A stretch of DNA of 64,000 nt from JBGMEA01 sp041447245. GTDB taxonomy: Bacteria; Bacillota; Clostridia; Eubacteriales; Anaerofustaceae. The notes beneath the pieces were generated by a model that saw only the letters and a program-made list of their open reading frames with translations, did not search any database and was not told the origin of the DNA. This document shows positions 1 to 7,744 of the stretch, in pieces. Numbering within the stretch: the stretch's first letter is position 1; every line of letters starts with the position of its first letter. The stretch lies in NCBI GenBank assembly GCA_041447245.1, contig JBGMEA010000012.1, positions 186,001-250,000 on the forward strand, written 5' to 3'. The position numbers were made by a program, and so were the translations under genes.

Positions 1-68
1 GGGTTAACGGTTGTTTCCTGATTAAAATTCATAAATCATCTTGTAAATGTCGGTGCTTTCCATTATTA

Positions 69-77
69 TGGTAAAAT
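69..77 (+). promoter_or_regulatory. Extended -10 promoter for the sugar transferase
   Basis: TGGTAAAAT is an extended -10 element (TGn plus TAAAAT) about 48 bases ahead of the first gene. No good -35 hexamer sits at the usual distance, which extended -10 promoters tolerate. Confidence 0.4.
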
Positions 78-124
78 AGTTTCGATATAAATGCAACTGA
101 ATACCTACTTGGCGGAGTTTGTGG

Positions 125-790
125 ATGTCATACCGAAATACATGGAAAAGAGTAATTGATCTTGCGCTGTCTTTGATTGCGTTTCTTGTTTTGTTACCGA
201 TTTTTTTCTTGTTGGCGGTTATGATAAAAATTGATTCTCGGGGACCGATTTTGTTTCGTCAGGAACGTTGCGGAAAAAAAGAAGAACCATTTCAGGTTTT
301 GAAATTCCGTACGATGTATGCCGATACGCCAAAGAATATTCCGACAGGGCAGTTGGATAATCCGGATTTTCATATTACCCGTTTCGGGAATTTTTTACGC
401 AAAACCAGTTTGGATGAATTGCCGCAGATCATCAATATTATCAAGGGCGAAATGAGTATCGTCGGACCGAGACCTTTGATTTATGAAGAGAAAGAAGTTC
501 TTCGGCTGCGCGGGATCAATCATGCTGCCGAGTTGTCTCCGGGGCTGACCGGATGGGCACAGATCAACGGCAGAGATGTGATGCCTCCGGAAGTAAAGGC
601 TCAATATGATGGAGAATATTATCAAAGATTAAGCCCCCTGTTTGATATGAAAATTTTTTTCCGTTCGATTGCTTATGTGCTGAGACGTGACGGGATTCAT
701 GAAGGAAAGATCCGATATGATGAGTCTATCGAAACAGATCGGGATTCCGATCATGTTCGGAAAGGAAAAGAACCATCTGAAAAGCATTGA
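125..790 (+). CDS. Membrane sugar-1-phosphate transferase (WcaJ/PglC family)
   Basis: This 221-residue protein is a phosphoglycosyl transferase. The family moves a sugar-1-phosphate from a nucleotide sugar onto undecaprenyl phosphate, the first step of exopolysaccharide, capsule or glycan building at the inner face of the membrane. One N-terminal hydrophobic segment (about residues 10-33) is followed by the family block GPILFRQER, the KFRTM motif, the catalytic Asp-Glu pair in LDELPQ, and SIVGPRP. Its length is that of the minimal monotopic forms such as PglC. I chose ATG 125, seven bases after GGAG; a TTG at 119 is too close to the ribosome site. The rest of a glycan cluster, if any, would lie left of the window. 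The sugar cannot be read from sequence. Confidence 0.88.
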   Translation: MSYRNTWKRVIDLALSLIAFLVLLPIFFLLAVMIKIDSRGPILFRQERCGKKEEPFQVLKFRTMYADTPKNIPTGQLDNPDFHITRFGNFLRKTSLDELPQIINIIKGEMSIVGPRPLIYEEKEVLRLRGINHAAELSPGLTGWAQINGRDVMPPEVKAQYDGEYYQRLSPLFDMKIFFRSIAYVLRRDGIHEGKIRYDESIETDRDSDHVRKGKEPSEKH

Positions 791-814
791 GCGAGACGAA
801 GTTTCGCTCTTTTT
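789..814 (+). terminator. Intrinsic terminator
   Basis: GAGCGAGAC (789-797) pairs with GTTTCGCTC (801-809) around a GAA loop, with one G-T pair, then TTTTT. It begins at the sugar transferase stop codon and ends that unit. Confidence 0.8.
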
Positions 815-938
815 GTTAGTGCTGAACGGATAAACGTTATCTGTGTTTTGCTCTCTATTTCCTGAAACAATTGTTTTTTGTGGACTTTTTTTTTTACATA
901 TTATATGATAGTGATAATTCTATAGGGAGGGTTGACAA

Positions 939-2114
939 ATGGATTTATTCGAAAAGTGTTATCAATATACAGATGTGAAAGAAGCGAAAACGTCAGGTAT
1001 TTATCCTTATTTTCATGCATTGGAAACCGGGCAGGATACCGAAGTGCTTATGGACGGTCATTCGATCATTATGATCGGATCAAACAATTATATGGGGTTG
1101 ACAAGCGATCCCCGAACGATTGCCGCATCAAAAAAAGCACTGGAAGAACTGGGCACCGGATGCTCCGGTTCAAGATTTCTGAACGGGACATTGAAGTTGC
1201 ATGAACAACTGGAAACCGAGCTGTCCGACTTTTTTTCCAAGGAAGCCGCCATCACGTACAGCACCGGATTTCAGACCAATTTGGGGATTATTTCCGGGCT
1301 GGTGGGATACCATGATTACATCATCAACGATTCGGAAAATCATGCAAGCATCATTGACGGATGCCGTCTCAGTTTTGCGAAGAAAACGCTGAAATACAAA
1401 CACAGTGATATGGATGATTTAAAGCGGGTTCTGGAACGCATTCCGCAGGATGCGGGAAAATTGATCATCACGGACGGCGTTTTCAGCATGAGCGGAGATA
1501 TTGCGAAATTGCCTGATATTGTCGCGCTTGCAAGAGAATACGGAGCCAGAATTATGGTGGATGATGCTCACGGCGTCGGAATGATCGGAGAGTGCGGCAG
1601 AGGAACTGCAAATTATTTCGGATTGGAAAAAGAAATCGATCTGATTATGACCACGTTTTCGAAATCGCTGGCATCGTTGGGCGGGTGCATCGCCGGAGAT
1701 CAGGATGTCATTGATTATGTCAAGCATAAATCAAGACCGTTTATCTTCAGCGCTTCGATACCGCCGGCAAATGCTGCAGCTGCTTTGGAAGCGTTACGAA
1801 TCATCAGAAGCGAACCGGAACGGCAGAAAAACCTGATCAATATATCAAATTACATGAGAAGCAAGCTCAAGGAATTCGGTATTCCGATATTGGATGGGGA
1901 GACGGCGGTGATTCCGATTTTCACATATGATCTGGAACGGACGTTTTTGATTACCAACGCGCTCTTCGAAAAAGGCGTGTATGTCAATCCGGTCATTCCT
2001 CCGGCTGCCCCGGAAGGACAGTGTATGCTCAGAACCAGCTACACCGCGACACATACGAAAGATCAGATGGACAGAGCCGCGGCGATTATTAAGGAAGTAT
2101 TTGATGAATTTTAA
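939..2114 (+). CDS. Alpha-oxoamine synthase, serine palmitoyltransferase-like
   Basis: This 391-residue pyridoxal-phosphate enzyme belongs to the BioF/KBL/SPT family, which joins an amino acid to an acyl thioester with loss of CO2. The Schiff-base lysine is Lys242 in TTFSKSLASLGG. The cofactor-stacking His135 is in ENHASI, and Asp209/His211 are in DDAHGVG. The N-terminus (GIYPYF, QDTEV, GSNNYMGLT, GCSGSRFLNGT) resembles bacterial serine palmitoyltransferases of the Bacteroides type, as I remember them, more than BioF. No biotin genes lie nearby, which argues against 8-amino-7-oxononanoate synthase. The gene has a GGAGG site and appears to be a single unit. Family is certain; the substrate (serine, glycine or alanine, and which acyl-CoA) is inference. 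Confidence 0.85.
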   Translation: MDLFEKCYQYTDVKEAKTSGIYPYFHALETGQDTEVLMDGHSIIMIGSNNYMGLTSDPRTIAASKKALEELGTGCSGSRFLNGTLKLHEQLETELSDFFSKEAAITYSTGFQTNLGIISGLVGYHDYIINDSENHASIIDGCRLSFAKKTLKYKHSDMDDLKRVLERIPQDAGKLIITDGVFSMSGDIAKLPDIVALAREYGARIMVDDAHGVGMIGECGRGTANYFGLEKEIDLIMTTFSKSLASLGGCIAGDQDVIDYVKHKSRPFIFSASIPPANAAAALEALRIIRSEPERQKNLINISNYMRSKLKEFGIPILDGETAVIPIFTYDLERTFLITNALFEKGVYVNPVIPPAAPEGQCMLRTSYTATHTKDQMDRAAAIIKEVFDEF

Positions 2115-2129
2115 AGGTGGTTCATTCAT

Positions 2130-2153
2130 AACGGCGCAGGAAACTGCGTCGTT
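2130..2153 (+). terminator. Hairpin after the oxoamine synthase gene, weak terminator
   Basis: AACGGCGCAG (2130-2139) pairs with CTGCGTCGTT (2144-2153) around GAAA. Only a poor T-run follows, so it may stop transcription incompletely or act as a processing hairpin. Confidence 0.4.
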
Positions 2154-2302
2154 TGCTTACCTGAGTGTCATCTTGTAATTTGGATCAAAAAAAGGTATGA
2201 TAAAGCGGTAAGAATCATGAAAAGAATAGGCTGCATCAAGAACAACCAAGTGGTATTTGCTTGGATTTTTTACAAAAACAGAACAATTGAAGGAGAATAC
2301 TT

Positions 2303-2776
2303 ATGATACGAATCACAATGGAAAACGGCGATGTCATCACATTGGAACTGGACAGAGAACATGCACCGATTACGGTGGAGAATTTTGAAACACTCGCAAA
2401 AGAAGGATTTTACAACGGGCTTACCTTTCACCGTGTCATCAACGGATTTATGATTCAGGGCGGTTGCCCGCTCGGAACGGGAACGGGCAGCGCAGACAGC
2501 AACATCAAAGGAGAATTCGCGTCAAACGGCATCGATAATCCGATCAAGCATGAACGCGGCGTCATTTCGATGGCGAGGGCATACGACAAAAATTCCGCCA
2601 GCTGTCAGTTCTTCATCATGCACCGGGATGCACCGCATCTCGACGGCGACTATGCCGCTTTCGGGAAAGTTGTGGAGGGAATGGACGCTGTGGACCGTAT
2701 CGCGGATTCGGAAACCGATTATGCGGACAAGCCGACCAAAGCGCAGGTAATCAAGTCTGTCGAAGTGATCGATTAG
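2303..2776 (+). CDS. Cyclophilin-type peptidyl-prolyl isomerase
   Basis: This 157-residue cytoplasmic protein has no signal peptide. It carries the cyclophilin core: FHRVINGFMIQGG with the catalytic arginine, GVISMAR, and SCQFFIMHRDAPHLDGDYAAFGKV. Family members interconvert cis and trans prolyl bonds in folding proteins. GGAG precedes ATG 2303. Its stop at 2776 lies seven bases before the first LUD gene, so the three genes probably share an mRNA; no functional link between them is known to me. The length is typical of small bacterial PpiB-like enzymes. Confidence 0.93.
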   Translation: MIRITMENGDVITLELDREHAPITVENFETLAKEGFYNGLTFHRVINGFMIQGGCPLGTGTGSADSNIKGEFASNGIDNPIKHERGVISMARAYDKNSASCQFFIMHRDAPHLDGDYAAFGKVVEGMDAVDRIADSETDYADKPTKAQVIKSVEVID

Positions 2777-2783
2777 GTGCGGG

Positions 2784-3428
2784 ATGGATCGATTTCTCGC
2801 AGAAACCATACGCAAACGAATCGAACTGACGGCAGAGAAATTAACGGAGAATGGGATGCCTGCCTGTTATGTGCCTGATTGCGAATCGCTGATTGATCGT
2901 TTGAAACAGGAACTTCCGAAAGGCGCGTCCGTTTCGATTGCGGGCGCAAAAACACTATTCGAAACCGGGGTGATGGATCTGTTGCGAAACGGGGATTATG
3001 AATATCATGATCGGTTGGGTCGGGAATTGACGGATCCGAATGAGATTTTTCTTCGGGAGAGAGAAGTGTTTTTCTCGGATTTTCTTTTTACTAGTTCCAA
3101 CGCGATTACCGAAGACGGAAAACTGTATAACGTAGACGGAATCGGAACACGCGTAGCTCCCATGACATTCGGCCCGAAACACGTCATCGTGATCGCGGGT
3201 GCGAATAAAATCGTCAAAGATATTGACGCGGCATATATAAGGATGAAGCATATTGCGGCTCCCGCCATCAATATCCGCAAACAAACGGGAAATCCGTGCA
3301 CGTTTGACGGACACTGCCATAATTGCAAAAGCGACTGCAGAGTCTGTAGTTTTAATTTCATTACGGAACGGCAGATGGTGCGCGGGCGGATCCGTGTTTA
3401 TCTTCTGCCGCAGTCATTCGGTTATTAA
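2784..3428 (+). CDS. LUD-domain protein (LutC/YkgG family), copy 1
   Basis: This 214-residue protein is a stand-alone LUD domain (DUF162), the fold of LutC, a subunit of the lactate-oxidising LutABC complex. The body includes SIAGAKTLFETGVMDLL and IVIAGANKIV. The C-terminus carries a cysteine cluster (CTFDGHCHNCKSDCRVC) that could bind a metal or iron-sulfur cluster. The next gene is a close paralogue of the same length, so this is a tandem duplication. Neither LutA nor LutB is nearby, so a role in lactate use is not supported by context. The start ATG 2784 has only a weak AGGTG site and may depend on coupling to the cyclophilin gene. Confidence 0.85.
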   Translation: MDRFLAETIRKRIELTAEKLTENGMPACYVPDCESLIDRLKQELPKGASVSIAGAKTLFETGVMDLLRNGDYEYHDRLGRELTDPNEIFLREREVFFSDFLFTSSNAITEDGKLYNVDGIGTRVAPMTFGPKHVIVIAGANKIVKDIDAAYIRMKHIAAPAINIRKQTGNPCTFDGHCHNCKSDCRVCSFNFITERQMVRGRIRVYLLPQSFGY

Positions 3429-3449
3429 ACAATCGAGAAGGAGAATCGG

Positions 3450-4094
3450 ATGGATCGACATATGATTGCTTTGACGGAAAAACGAATCGCAAATACCGTG
3501 GAAGCCTTAAAGAAAAACAGAATGGATGCTGATTATGTTCCGACCAAAGAGGACTTGATCAGCCGTCTGAAAGAACTGCTTCCCGAAAAAACGACCATCG
3601 CGGTCGGCGGATCCATGACATTGTTTGAAACGGGTGTGATGGATCTGATCACATCGGATCGTTATACCTATATCGATCGGGACGGAAAAGACCTTTCCAC
3701 AGAAGAAGAAATTTACCGACGCAAACGCGAAGTGTTTCTGGTGGATTACTTCTTTACCGGAACGAATGCCATTACGGAAAAAGGACAGCTTTATAATGTG
3801 GACGGCATGGGTTCCCGTGTGGCTCCCATGAGCTTCGGCCCCAAGAATGTCATCGTGATCGCAGGGTTTAACAAAATCGTCGCAGATTTGGAGGAAGCCT
3901 CGCAGCGTGTCAAGTCAATTGCCGCTCCTGCGAACAATCTGAGACTGAACACGGAAAACCCCTGCACAAAGGCGGGCACCTGTGTGGATTGCAAAAGCGA
4001 ACGGCGCATTTGTTCGTTCGAAGTGGTTACGGAGCAGCAGTTTGTCAAAGACCGCATTAAGGTATTTATTTTGGGAGAAGAGTACGGTTATTGA
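3450..4094 (+). CDS. LUD-domain protein (LutC/YkgG family), copy 2
   Basis: This 214-residue paralogue of the preceding gene shares the order SVG/AVG-GSMTLFETGVMDLI, VDYFFTGTNAIT, NVDGMGSRVAPMSFGPKNV and a C-terminal cluster CTKAGTCVDCKSERRIC with four conserved cysteines. AGGAG precedes ATG 3450. Both copies keep the same glycine-rich and cysteine segments, so neither shows obvious decay. Standalone proteins of this kind are common in anaerobic Bacillota and are usually annotated only as lactate utilization proteins. Substrate and partner are unknown; a homodimer or a heterodimer of the two copies is possible. Confidence 0.85.
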   Translation: MDRHMIALTEKRIANTVEALKKNRMDADYVPTKEDLISRLKELLPEKTTIAVGGSMTLFETGVMDLITSDRYTYIDRDGKDLSTEEEIYRRKREVFLVDYFFTGTNAITEKGQLYNVDGMGSRVAPMSFGPKNVIVIAGFNKIVADLEEASQRVKSIAAPANNLRLNTENPCTKAGTCVDCKSERRICSFEVVTEQQFVKDRIKVFILGEEYGY

Positions 4095-4110
4095 GATCGG
4101 GCAAAAAAAT

Positions 4111-4188
4111 AAATCAATTGCATTTCCTTCTTTTCGCAGCTCAGTGCAGATATTGAGATACGGGTGCAGAAAACGCAATTGATTTTTT
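4111..4188. terminator. Long-loop terminator between convergent genes
   Basis: AAATCAATTGC (4111-4121) and GCAATTGATTT (4175-4185) form an 11-bp stem around a 53-base loop, followed by TTT on the + strand. It sits between the LUD gene and the convergent URO-D gene and could serve both. Confidence 0.55.
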
Positions 4189-4241
4189 CTGTATATTTGT
4201 TGACGTTGACGGATGGGCTCTCAGATTGTAATCATTGGGAT

Positions 4242-5186
4242 TCAATACTTCCCATAGCGCATTACCGTGTCGAGCACCGCATCAAGATGTTCCATGTTGA
4301 TATCGGAATATTTATCGATGATATTGTTGAAACTAAACAGATATCCGCCGCCCGGTGCAAGAATATCCAGCAATTCCTTCGCTTTGTCACAGCAGTTTTC
4401 TTTTGATGATTTTCGAAGAAGATCTGTCGGATATCCACCCCAGAGGATATGTTTGTTCCCCAATTTTTGTTTGACGGTAACTGCATCCGCTTCGCAAAAT
4501 TTCATCTGTGTTTTTGCCGGAAGGTCAAACAGACAGTCGGTAAACTGTTCCCATGGATGATCCAGAATGAGCGAGATACCGTATCCGTTTTCATCCAATT
4601 CCTCACAGAATGAATGCAAGAGCGGCCAATACTGCTGCTCAAATGTTTGGATGTCGGAAAAAAGCGGCACTTGAGGCAAAATGGTAATTCTGTCATGTTT
4701 CGTTCCGGATTTTTTTCCTTTAAAACAACATTGTTCCACTAATTTGTTTTGATTTACGGAATCGGGCATCCGGTTATCTGCGGATTTCTCTTTCTGCAGA
4801 TCGCGTATCAGCCCGTCGGATGGAAACATTGATGCAAATCCGCAGATCGGAACTGCAGCTTTTTGGTATTTCACTGCAATTTCCGTGTATTCCGGCAGGT
4901 CACTGAAACATCGGATTGTTGCTTGCCCGCAGACGGAATGCGGACGGCGGGGAAACGACAAAAATACAGTCGGAACAATGTCGCTTTTGATTTCTCCGGC
5001 GATACATTCGGCGGCTCCCAGAAGCTCTTCTGTCCCGATGTTCCTATTGGGATCGTACCCTGCGTATTCCAGTGCGAAATTCATGCCGAAAAAAGGGATC
5101 AGAGGGACGCGCTTTGGTGTAGTCCCATCCCACACGTCACACAGCAACTGAGTTTTGTCCAGGCTTTCCTGAGAGAGCAAGTTCAT
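4242..5186 (-). CDS. URO-D-family protein (methyltransferase-like), module 1
   Basis: This 314-residue protein has the uroporphyrinogen decarboxylase fold shared by HemE and by corrinoid and cobalamin methyltransferases such as MtaA and CmuA. Family marks are RVPLIPFFGMNFALEYAG near the N-terminus, ILDHPWEQF, LWGGYPTDLL (the GGxxTDLL loop) and the C-terminal FSFNNIIDKYSDINMEHLDAV. No other heme genes are present, so HemE is unlikely. The start is ATG 5186, six bases after ACGGAG; the open frame extends upstream across the promoter and should not be used. A TetR gene lies directly upstream on the same strand, with a palindromic operator between them. The true substrate is unknown. Confidence 0.75.
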   Translation of the reverse strand: MNLLSQESLDKTQLLCDVWDGTTPKRVPLIPFFGMNFALEYAGYDPNRNIGTEELLGAAECIAGEIKSDIVPTVFLSFPRRPHSVCGQATIRCFSDLPEYTEIAVKYQKAAVPICGFASMFPSDGLIRDLQKEKSADNRMPDSVNQNKLVEQCCFKGKKSGTKHDRITILPQVPLFSDIQTFEQQYWPLLHSFCEELDENGYGISLILDHPWEQFTDCLFDLPAKTQMKFCEADAVTVKQKLGNKHILWGGYPTDLLRKSSKENCCDKAKELLDILAPGGGYLFSFNNIIDKYSDINMEHLDAVLDTVMRYGKY

Positions 5187-5207
5187 GGTGCACTCCGTAA
5201 AATTAAA

Positions 5208-5221
5208 TTGCTTGCAAGCAA
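5208..5221. promoter_or_regulatory. Perfect 14-bp palindrome, probable TetR operator
   Basis: TTGCTTGCAAGCAA is a perfect palindrome. It sits just downstream of the -10 of the URO-D promoter and upstream of its ribosome site, where a bound repressor would block transcription. The adjacent TetR protein (5374-6036) is the natural candidate ligand-responsive repressor. Confidence 0.6.
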
Positions 5222-5226
5222 ATTCA

Positions 5227-5255
5227 ATATAACACTCCTTCGCTTGTTTTGTCAA
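5227..5255 (-). promoter_or_regulatory. Promoter of URO-D module 1
   Basis: On the minus strand TTGACA (5250-5255) and TTATAT (5227-5232) are separated by exactly 17 bases. This is a near-consensus sigma-A promoter firing into the URO-D gene. The operator palindrome begins six bases downstream of the -10, so the promoter is strong but probably repressed by default. Confidence 0.75.
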
Positions 5256-5373
5256 TGGCTTTGCCGTCAAATTTCAGATTCCGCGGAAAGATAACGTCCA
5301 AACAAAAAACAAACCGCAATTTCGTATGCAATTTGTTTTTGATTCGGAGAATAGAAGTGGTTTGATCAGTATC

Positions 5374-6036
5374 CTAAATATACAGATAGTTAGCAGTGCG
5401 TTTCAGATCGGGGTGATCGCTCAGCAATTTATGAACGATCGCATCGGCAGTACGAGTCACGGAATAATAGGCAGGGCTTTCAAAATCTAAATCCAAACAG
5501 GTCATCATTGTGCGCATGCAAAGATGAAAAAGTTCGTCTTTCGTCAGCTGCAGCATTTTTTCGTACTGCTTGATTGTCAGTGCGCGGTAGCCTCCGAAAT
5601 AGATGGAGAGTGCGATGTCCAAGAAGGTGTCTTTGTTTTGGGGAATATGATCATTCGCATTGACGATGCGGGCAAAAATGTCAATCAGATTTCCGTTTCT
5701 GGTTGCTTTTTCGACCAGATCCAGCTTGTTCATTTCATAGATGAACCGATCATAATCGGGATCGAGTTCGGTCAGTTTGATGTGCAGACGGTGAAACGCG
5801 ACCAACATCAGCATGTCGTCATAAACGGGCAGATAGGCATAAAGATATTTGTAGAGTGTTTCATAGTTATGATTGAGCATATCGCTCGCAATCATGTCTT
5901 TTGTTTTATAGTAATAAGTAACAAGCCCCAGATTAACTCCTGCTTGTTTTGCCACCATGGTGTTGGGGGTGGATTCAAATCCGTTTTCCAAATAGAGGCG
6001 TTTTGCGGTATTATATATTTTTTCTCTGGTATTCAT
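5374..6036 (-). CDS. TetR-family regulator, module 1
   Basis: This 220-residue regulator has an N-terminal helix-turn-helix of TetR type: TREKIYNTAKRLYLENGFEST, then MVAKQAGVNLGLVTYYYKTKDMI, where the recognition helix ends in the usual YYYxxK. The remaining 160 residues form the ligand and dimer domain and match no specific subfamily I know. AAGGAC precedes ATG 6036. Upstream, TGATATAAT is an extended -10. The gene precedes the URO-D gene on the same strand with 187 bases between, and that gap holds a separate promoter and palindrome, so the regulator probably represses the URO-D gene. Confidence 0.9.
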   Translation of the reverse strand: MNTREKIYNTAKRLYLENGFESTPNTMVAKQAGVNLGLVTYYYKTKDMIASDMLNHNYETLYKYLYAYLPVYDDMLMLVAFHRLHIKLTELDPDYDRFIYEMNKLDLVEKATRNGNLIDIFARIVNANDHIPQNKDTFLDIALSIYFGGYRALTIKQYEKMLQLTKDELFHLCMRTMMTCLDLDFESPAYYSVTRTADAIVHKLLSDHPDLKRTANYLYI

Positions 6037-6193
6037 CTTCTGTCCTTAACCGATATAGTGATTTTATTATATCACAGTAATTGCGCAAAAGTCCATGTTT
6101 CGTATCTGTCGCAACGGGACAAAAAACAATCCTGCGGGGCTTTCAACTTATCTTTTGATTTGATACACTATAGTGAGCATGGAGGAAGAGAGT

Positions 6194-7576
6194 ATGAACA
6201 GAAAAGAGTGTGTATTGCATTATAAAGATGAAATGGTTCAAACCATCGGCGAACTTGTTGCAATCCGAAGCGTTCAGGACAACGCTCAGGAAGGCATGCC
6301 GTTTGGAAAAGGTTGTGCGGATGCTTTGACGCTTGCTTTAACGCATGCGGAATCAATGGGATTCCGCACCGTGAATCTCGACAATTATGCCGGGTATGCA
6401 GAGATGGGAGAAGGTGAAGATCTGATCGGTATACTCTGCCATGTAGACGTTGTGCCGGAAGGAGAAGGTTGGACGCATGATCCGTATCGGATGAAGGAAG
6501 AAAACGGGAAACTTTACGGACGTGGAGTGTGTGATGACAAGGGTCCTGCGGCCATCGCGATGTATGCGATGAAAATCGTCAAAGAGATGGGAATTCCTCT
6601 GAAGAAGCGCATTCGTTTGGTTCTTGGCGCAAACGAAGAGTCCGGTTCCAAATGTATGGCTTATTATCGAGAAAAAGAAGGCGGATTTACCATGGGTTTT
6701 TCGCCCGACGCTGACTTTCCGCTGATCTTCGGAGAAAAAGGAAATTTTGCCGCAGTGCTCAATGGATGCGTAAACGGAGGCGACGAAGTCGAACTGACAG
6801 CACTCTCGGGAGGAGAAGCGAAAAATGTGGTGGCTCCGTTATGTAAATGTAGCCTGCAGGGAAATAACGGGAATCTGCAGCGAATCCAATCCGATTTTAA
6901 TGCCTATGCCGAAGAACATGGAATGTCCCGACGATCCCGATTGAATCAGGAATCGCTGGATTTGGAATTGGACGGCATTTCCGCTCATGCCAGCCTTCCC
7001 GAAGACGGGAAGAATGCAATTTCCTATATGATCGGATTCTTGGCAGGAGTGCTGCCGAAGAGCCCCTTTCTCAACGGGTACCGCGATCTGATCGGCACGG
7101 AAACGGATGGAGCATCCTGCGGAGCGAAGTGCAGTGATGAGTACGGCGCACTTACCTTGAATATCGGATTGATTTCTCTGAAGGACAATGAGGCGCAGGC
7201 AACCATGGATATCCGCTATCCGATTACAGTTGAGTTCGAGCCGATTGCTCAAAGAATGAAACAGAATTTCGAACAAAAAGAATTACACTTATCCGATATC
7301 AAAATCGGAAAACCTCTGTTCGTTGACCCGGAGTCGGATTTGGTTCGTACGCTGTATTCCGCATATACCGAAGTAACGGGTGATGCGGAACATAAACCGG
7401 TTACGATCGGAGGAGGAACTTACGCGAAAAGTTTTGAGAATGTCGTCGCGTTCGGGATTGAATTTCCGGGAGACGTCAACCGCATTCATATGTCTGATGA
7501 AGTGCTGAACATTGATCGTATGATCACTGCAACTGAAATTTACGTAACGGCAATACTGAAATTGCTAGATCTCTGA
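6194..7576 (+). CDS. Sapep-family Mn/Zn dipeptidase (PepV-like, M20)
   Basis: This 460-residue metallopeptidase is of the PepV/Sapep group, which cleaves dipeptides in the cytoplasm. Metal and catalytic motifs appear in order: LCHVDVVPEGEGW (His and Asp ligands), YGRGVCDDKGP (bridging Asp), GANEESGS (general-base Glu and ligand Glu), and SPDADFPL. A C-terminal histidine loop contains GGGTYAKSF and NRIHMSDE. Length and motif order match full-length PepV. I chose ATG 6194 after GGAGG; an earlier ATG at 6179 lacks spacing. The gene stands alone after the divergent TetR gene. It probably supplies amino acids from imported peptides. Confidence 0.92.
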   Translation: MNRKECVLHYKDEMVQTIGELVAIRSVQDNAQEGMPFGKGCADALTLALTHAESMGFRTVNLDNYAGYAEMGEGEDLIGILCHVDVVPEGEGWTHDPYRMKEENGKLYGRGVCDDKGPAAIAMYAMKIVKEMGIPLKKRIRLVLGANEESGSKCMAYYREKEGGFTMGFSPDADFPLIFGEKGNFAAVLNGCVNGGDEVELTALSGGEAKNVVAPLCKCSLQGNNGNLQRIQSDFNAYAEEHGMSRRSRLNQESLDLELDGISAHASLPEDGKNAISYMIGFLAGVLPKSPFLNGYRDLIGTETDGASCGAKCSDEYGALTLNIGLISLKDNEAQATMDIRYPITVEFEPIAQRMKQNFEQKELHLSDIKIGKPLFVDPESDLVRTLYSAYTEVTGDAEHKPVTIGGGTYAKSFENVVAFGIEFPGDVNRIHMSDEVLNIDRMITATEIYVTAILKLLDL

Positions 7577-7604
7577 GAACGGGCAAATCAGTTTTTTCGT
7601 TGAC

Positions 7605-7633
7605 TTGCCAATCTGACAAATTTGATTTATAAT
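7605..7633 (+). promoter_or_regulatory. Promoter of the GlpA-like operon
   Basis: TTGCCA (7605-7610) and TATAAT (7628-7633) are 17 bases apart. Transcription should begin near 7640, leaving a leader of about 105 bases before ATG 7745. Confidence 0.75.
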
Positions 7634-7654
7634 GAACATATCAGCATGAATGAT

Positions 7655-7721
7655 GCGGAAGAGAGTAAGAGAAACCGCGGCATCAGGGCTTGTTTTATAA
7701 CGGGCACCGAGCCGCTTTTTT
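7655..7721 (+). promoter_or_regulatory. Candidate transcription attenuator in the GlpA-like leader
   Basis: GCGG (7655-7658) can pair with CCGC (7675-7678). GCGGC (7677-7681) can instead pair with GCCGC (7711-7715), which is followed directly by six Ts. The two pairings share bases 7677-7678 and exclude each other, as in an antiterminator/terminator switch. An alternative inner pairing of GGCT (7687-7690) with AGCC (7710-7713) is also possible. I do not recognise a known riboswitch class. An RNA-binding antiterminator such as GlpP is another possibility. Confidence 0.4.
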
Positions 7722-7744
7722 CGTGCGAAATCGGGAGGTTACAC

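Noticed and set aside
4242..5270. HemE (uroporphyrinogen decarboxylase proper)
   Set aside because: No other heme genes are nearby, the catalytic N-terminal signature is not seen, and the regulated context does not fit a housekeeping enzyme.
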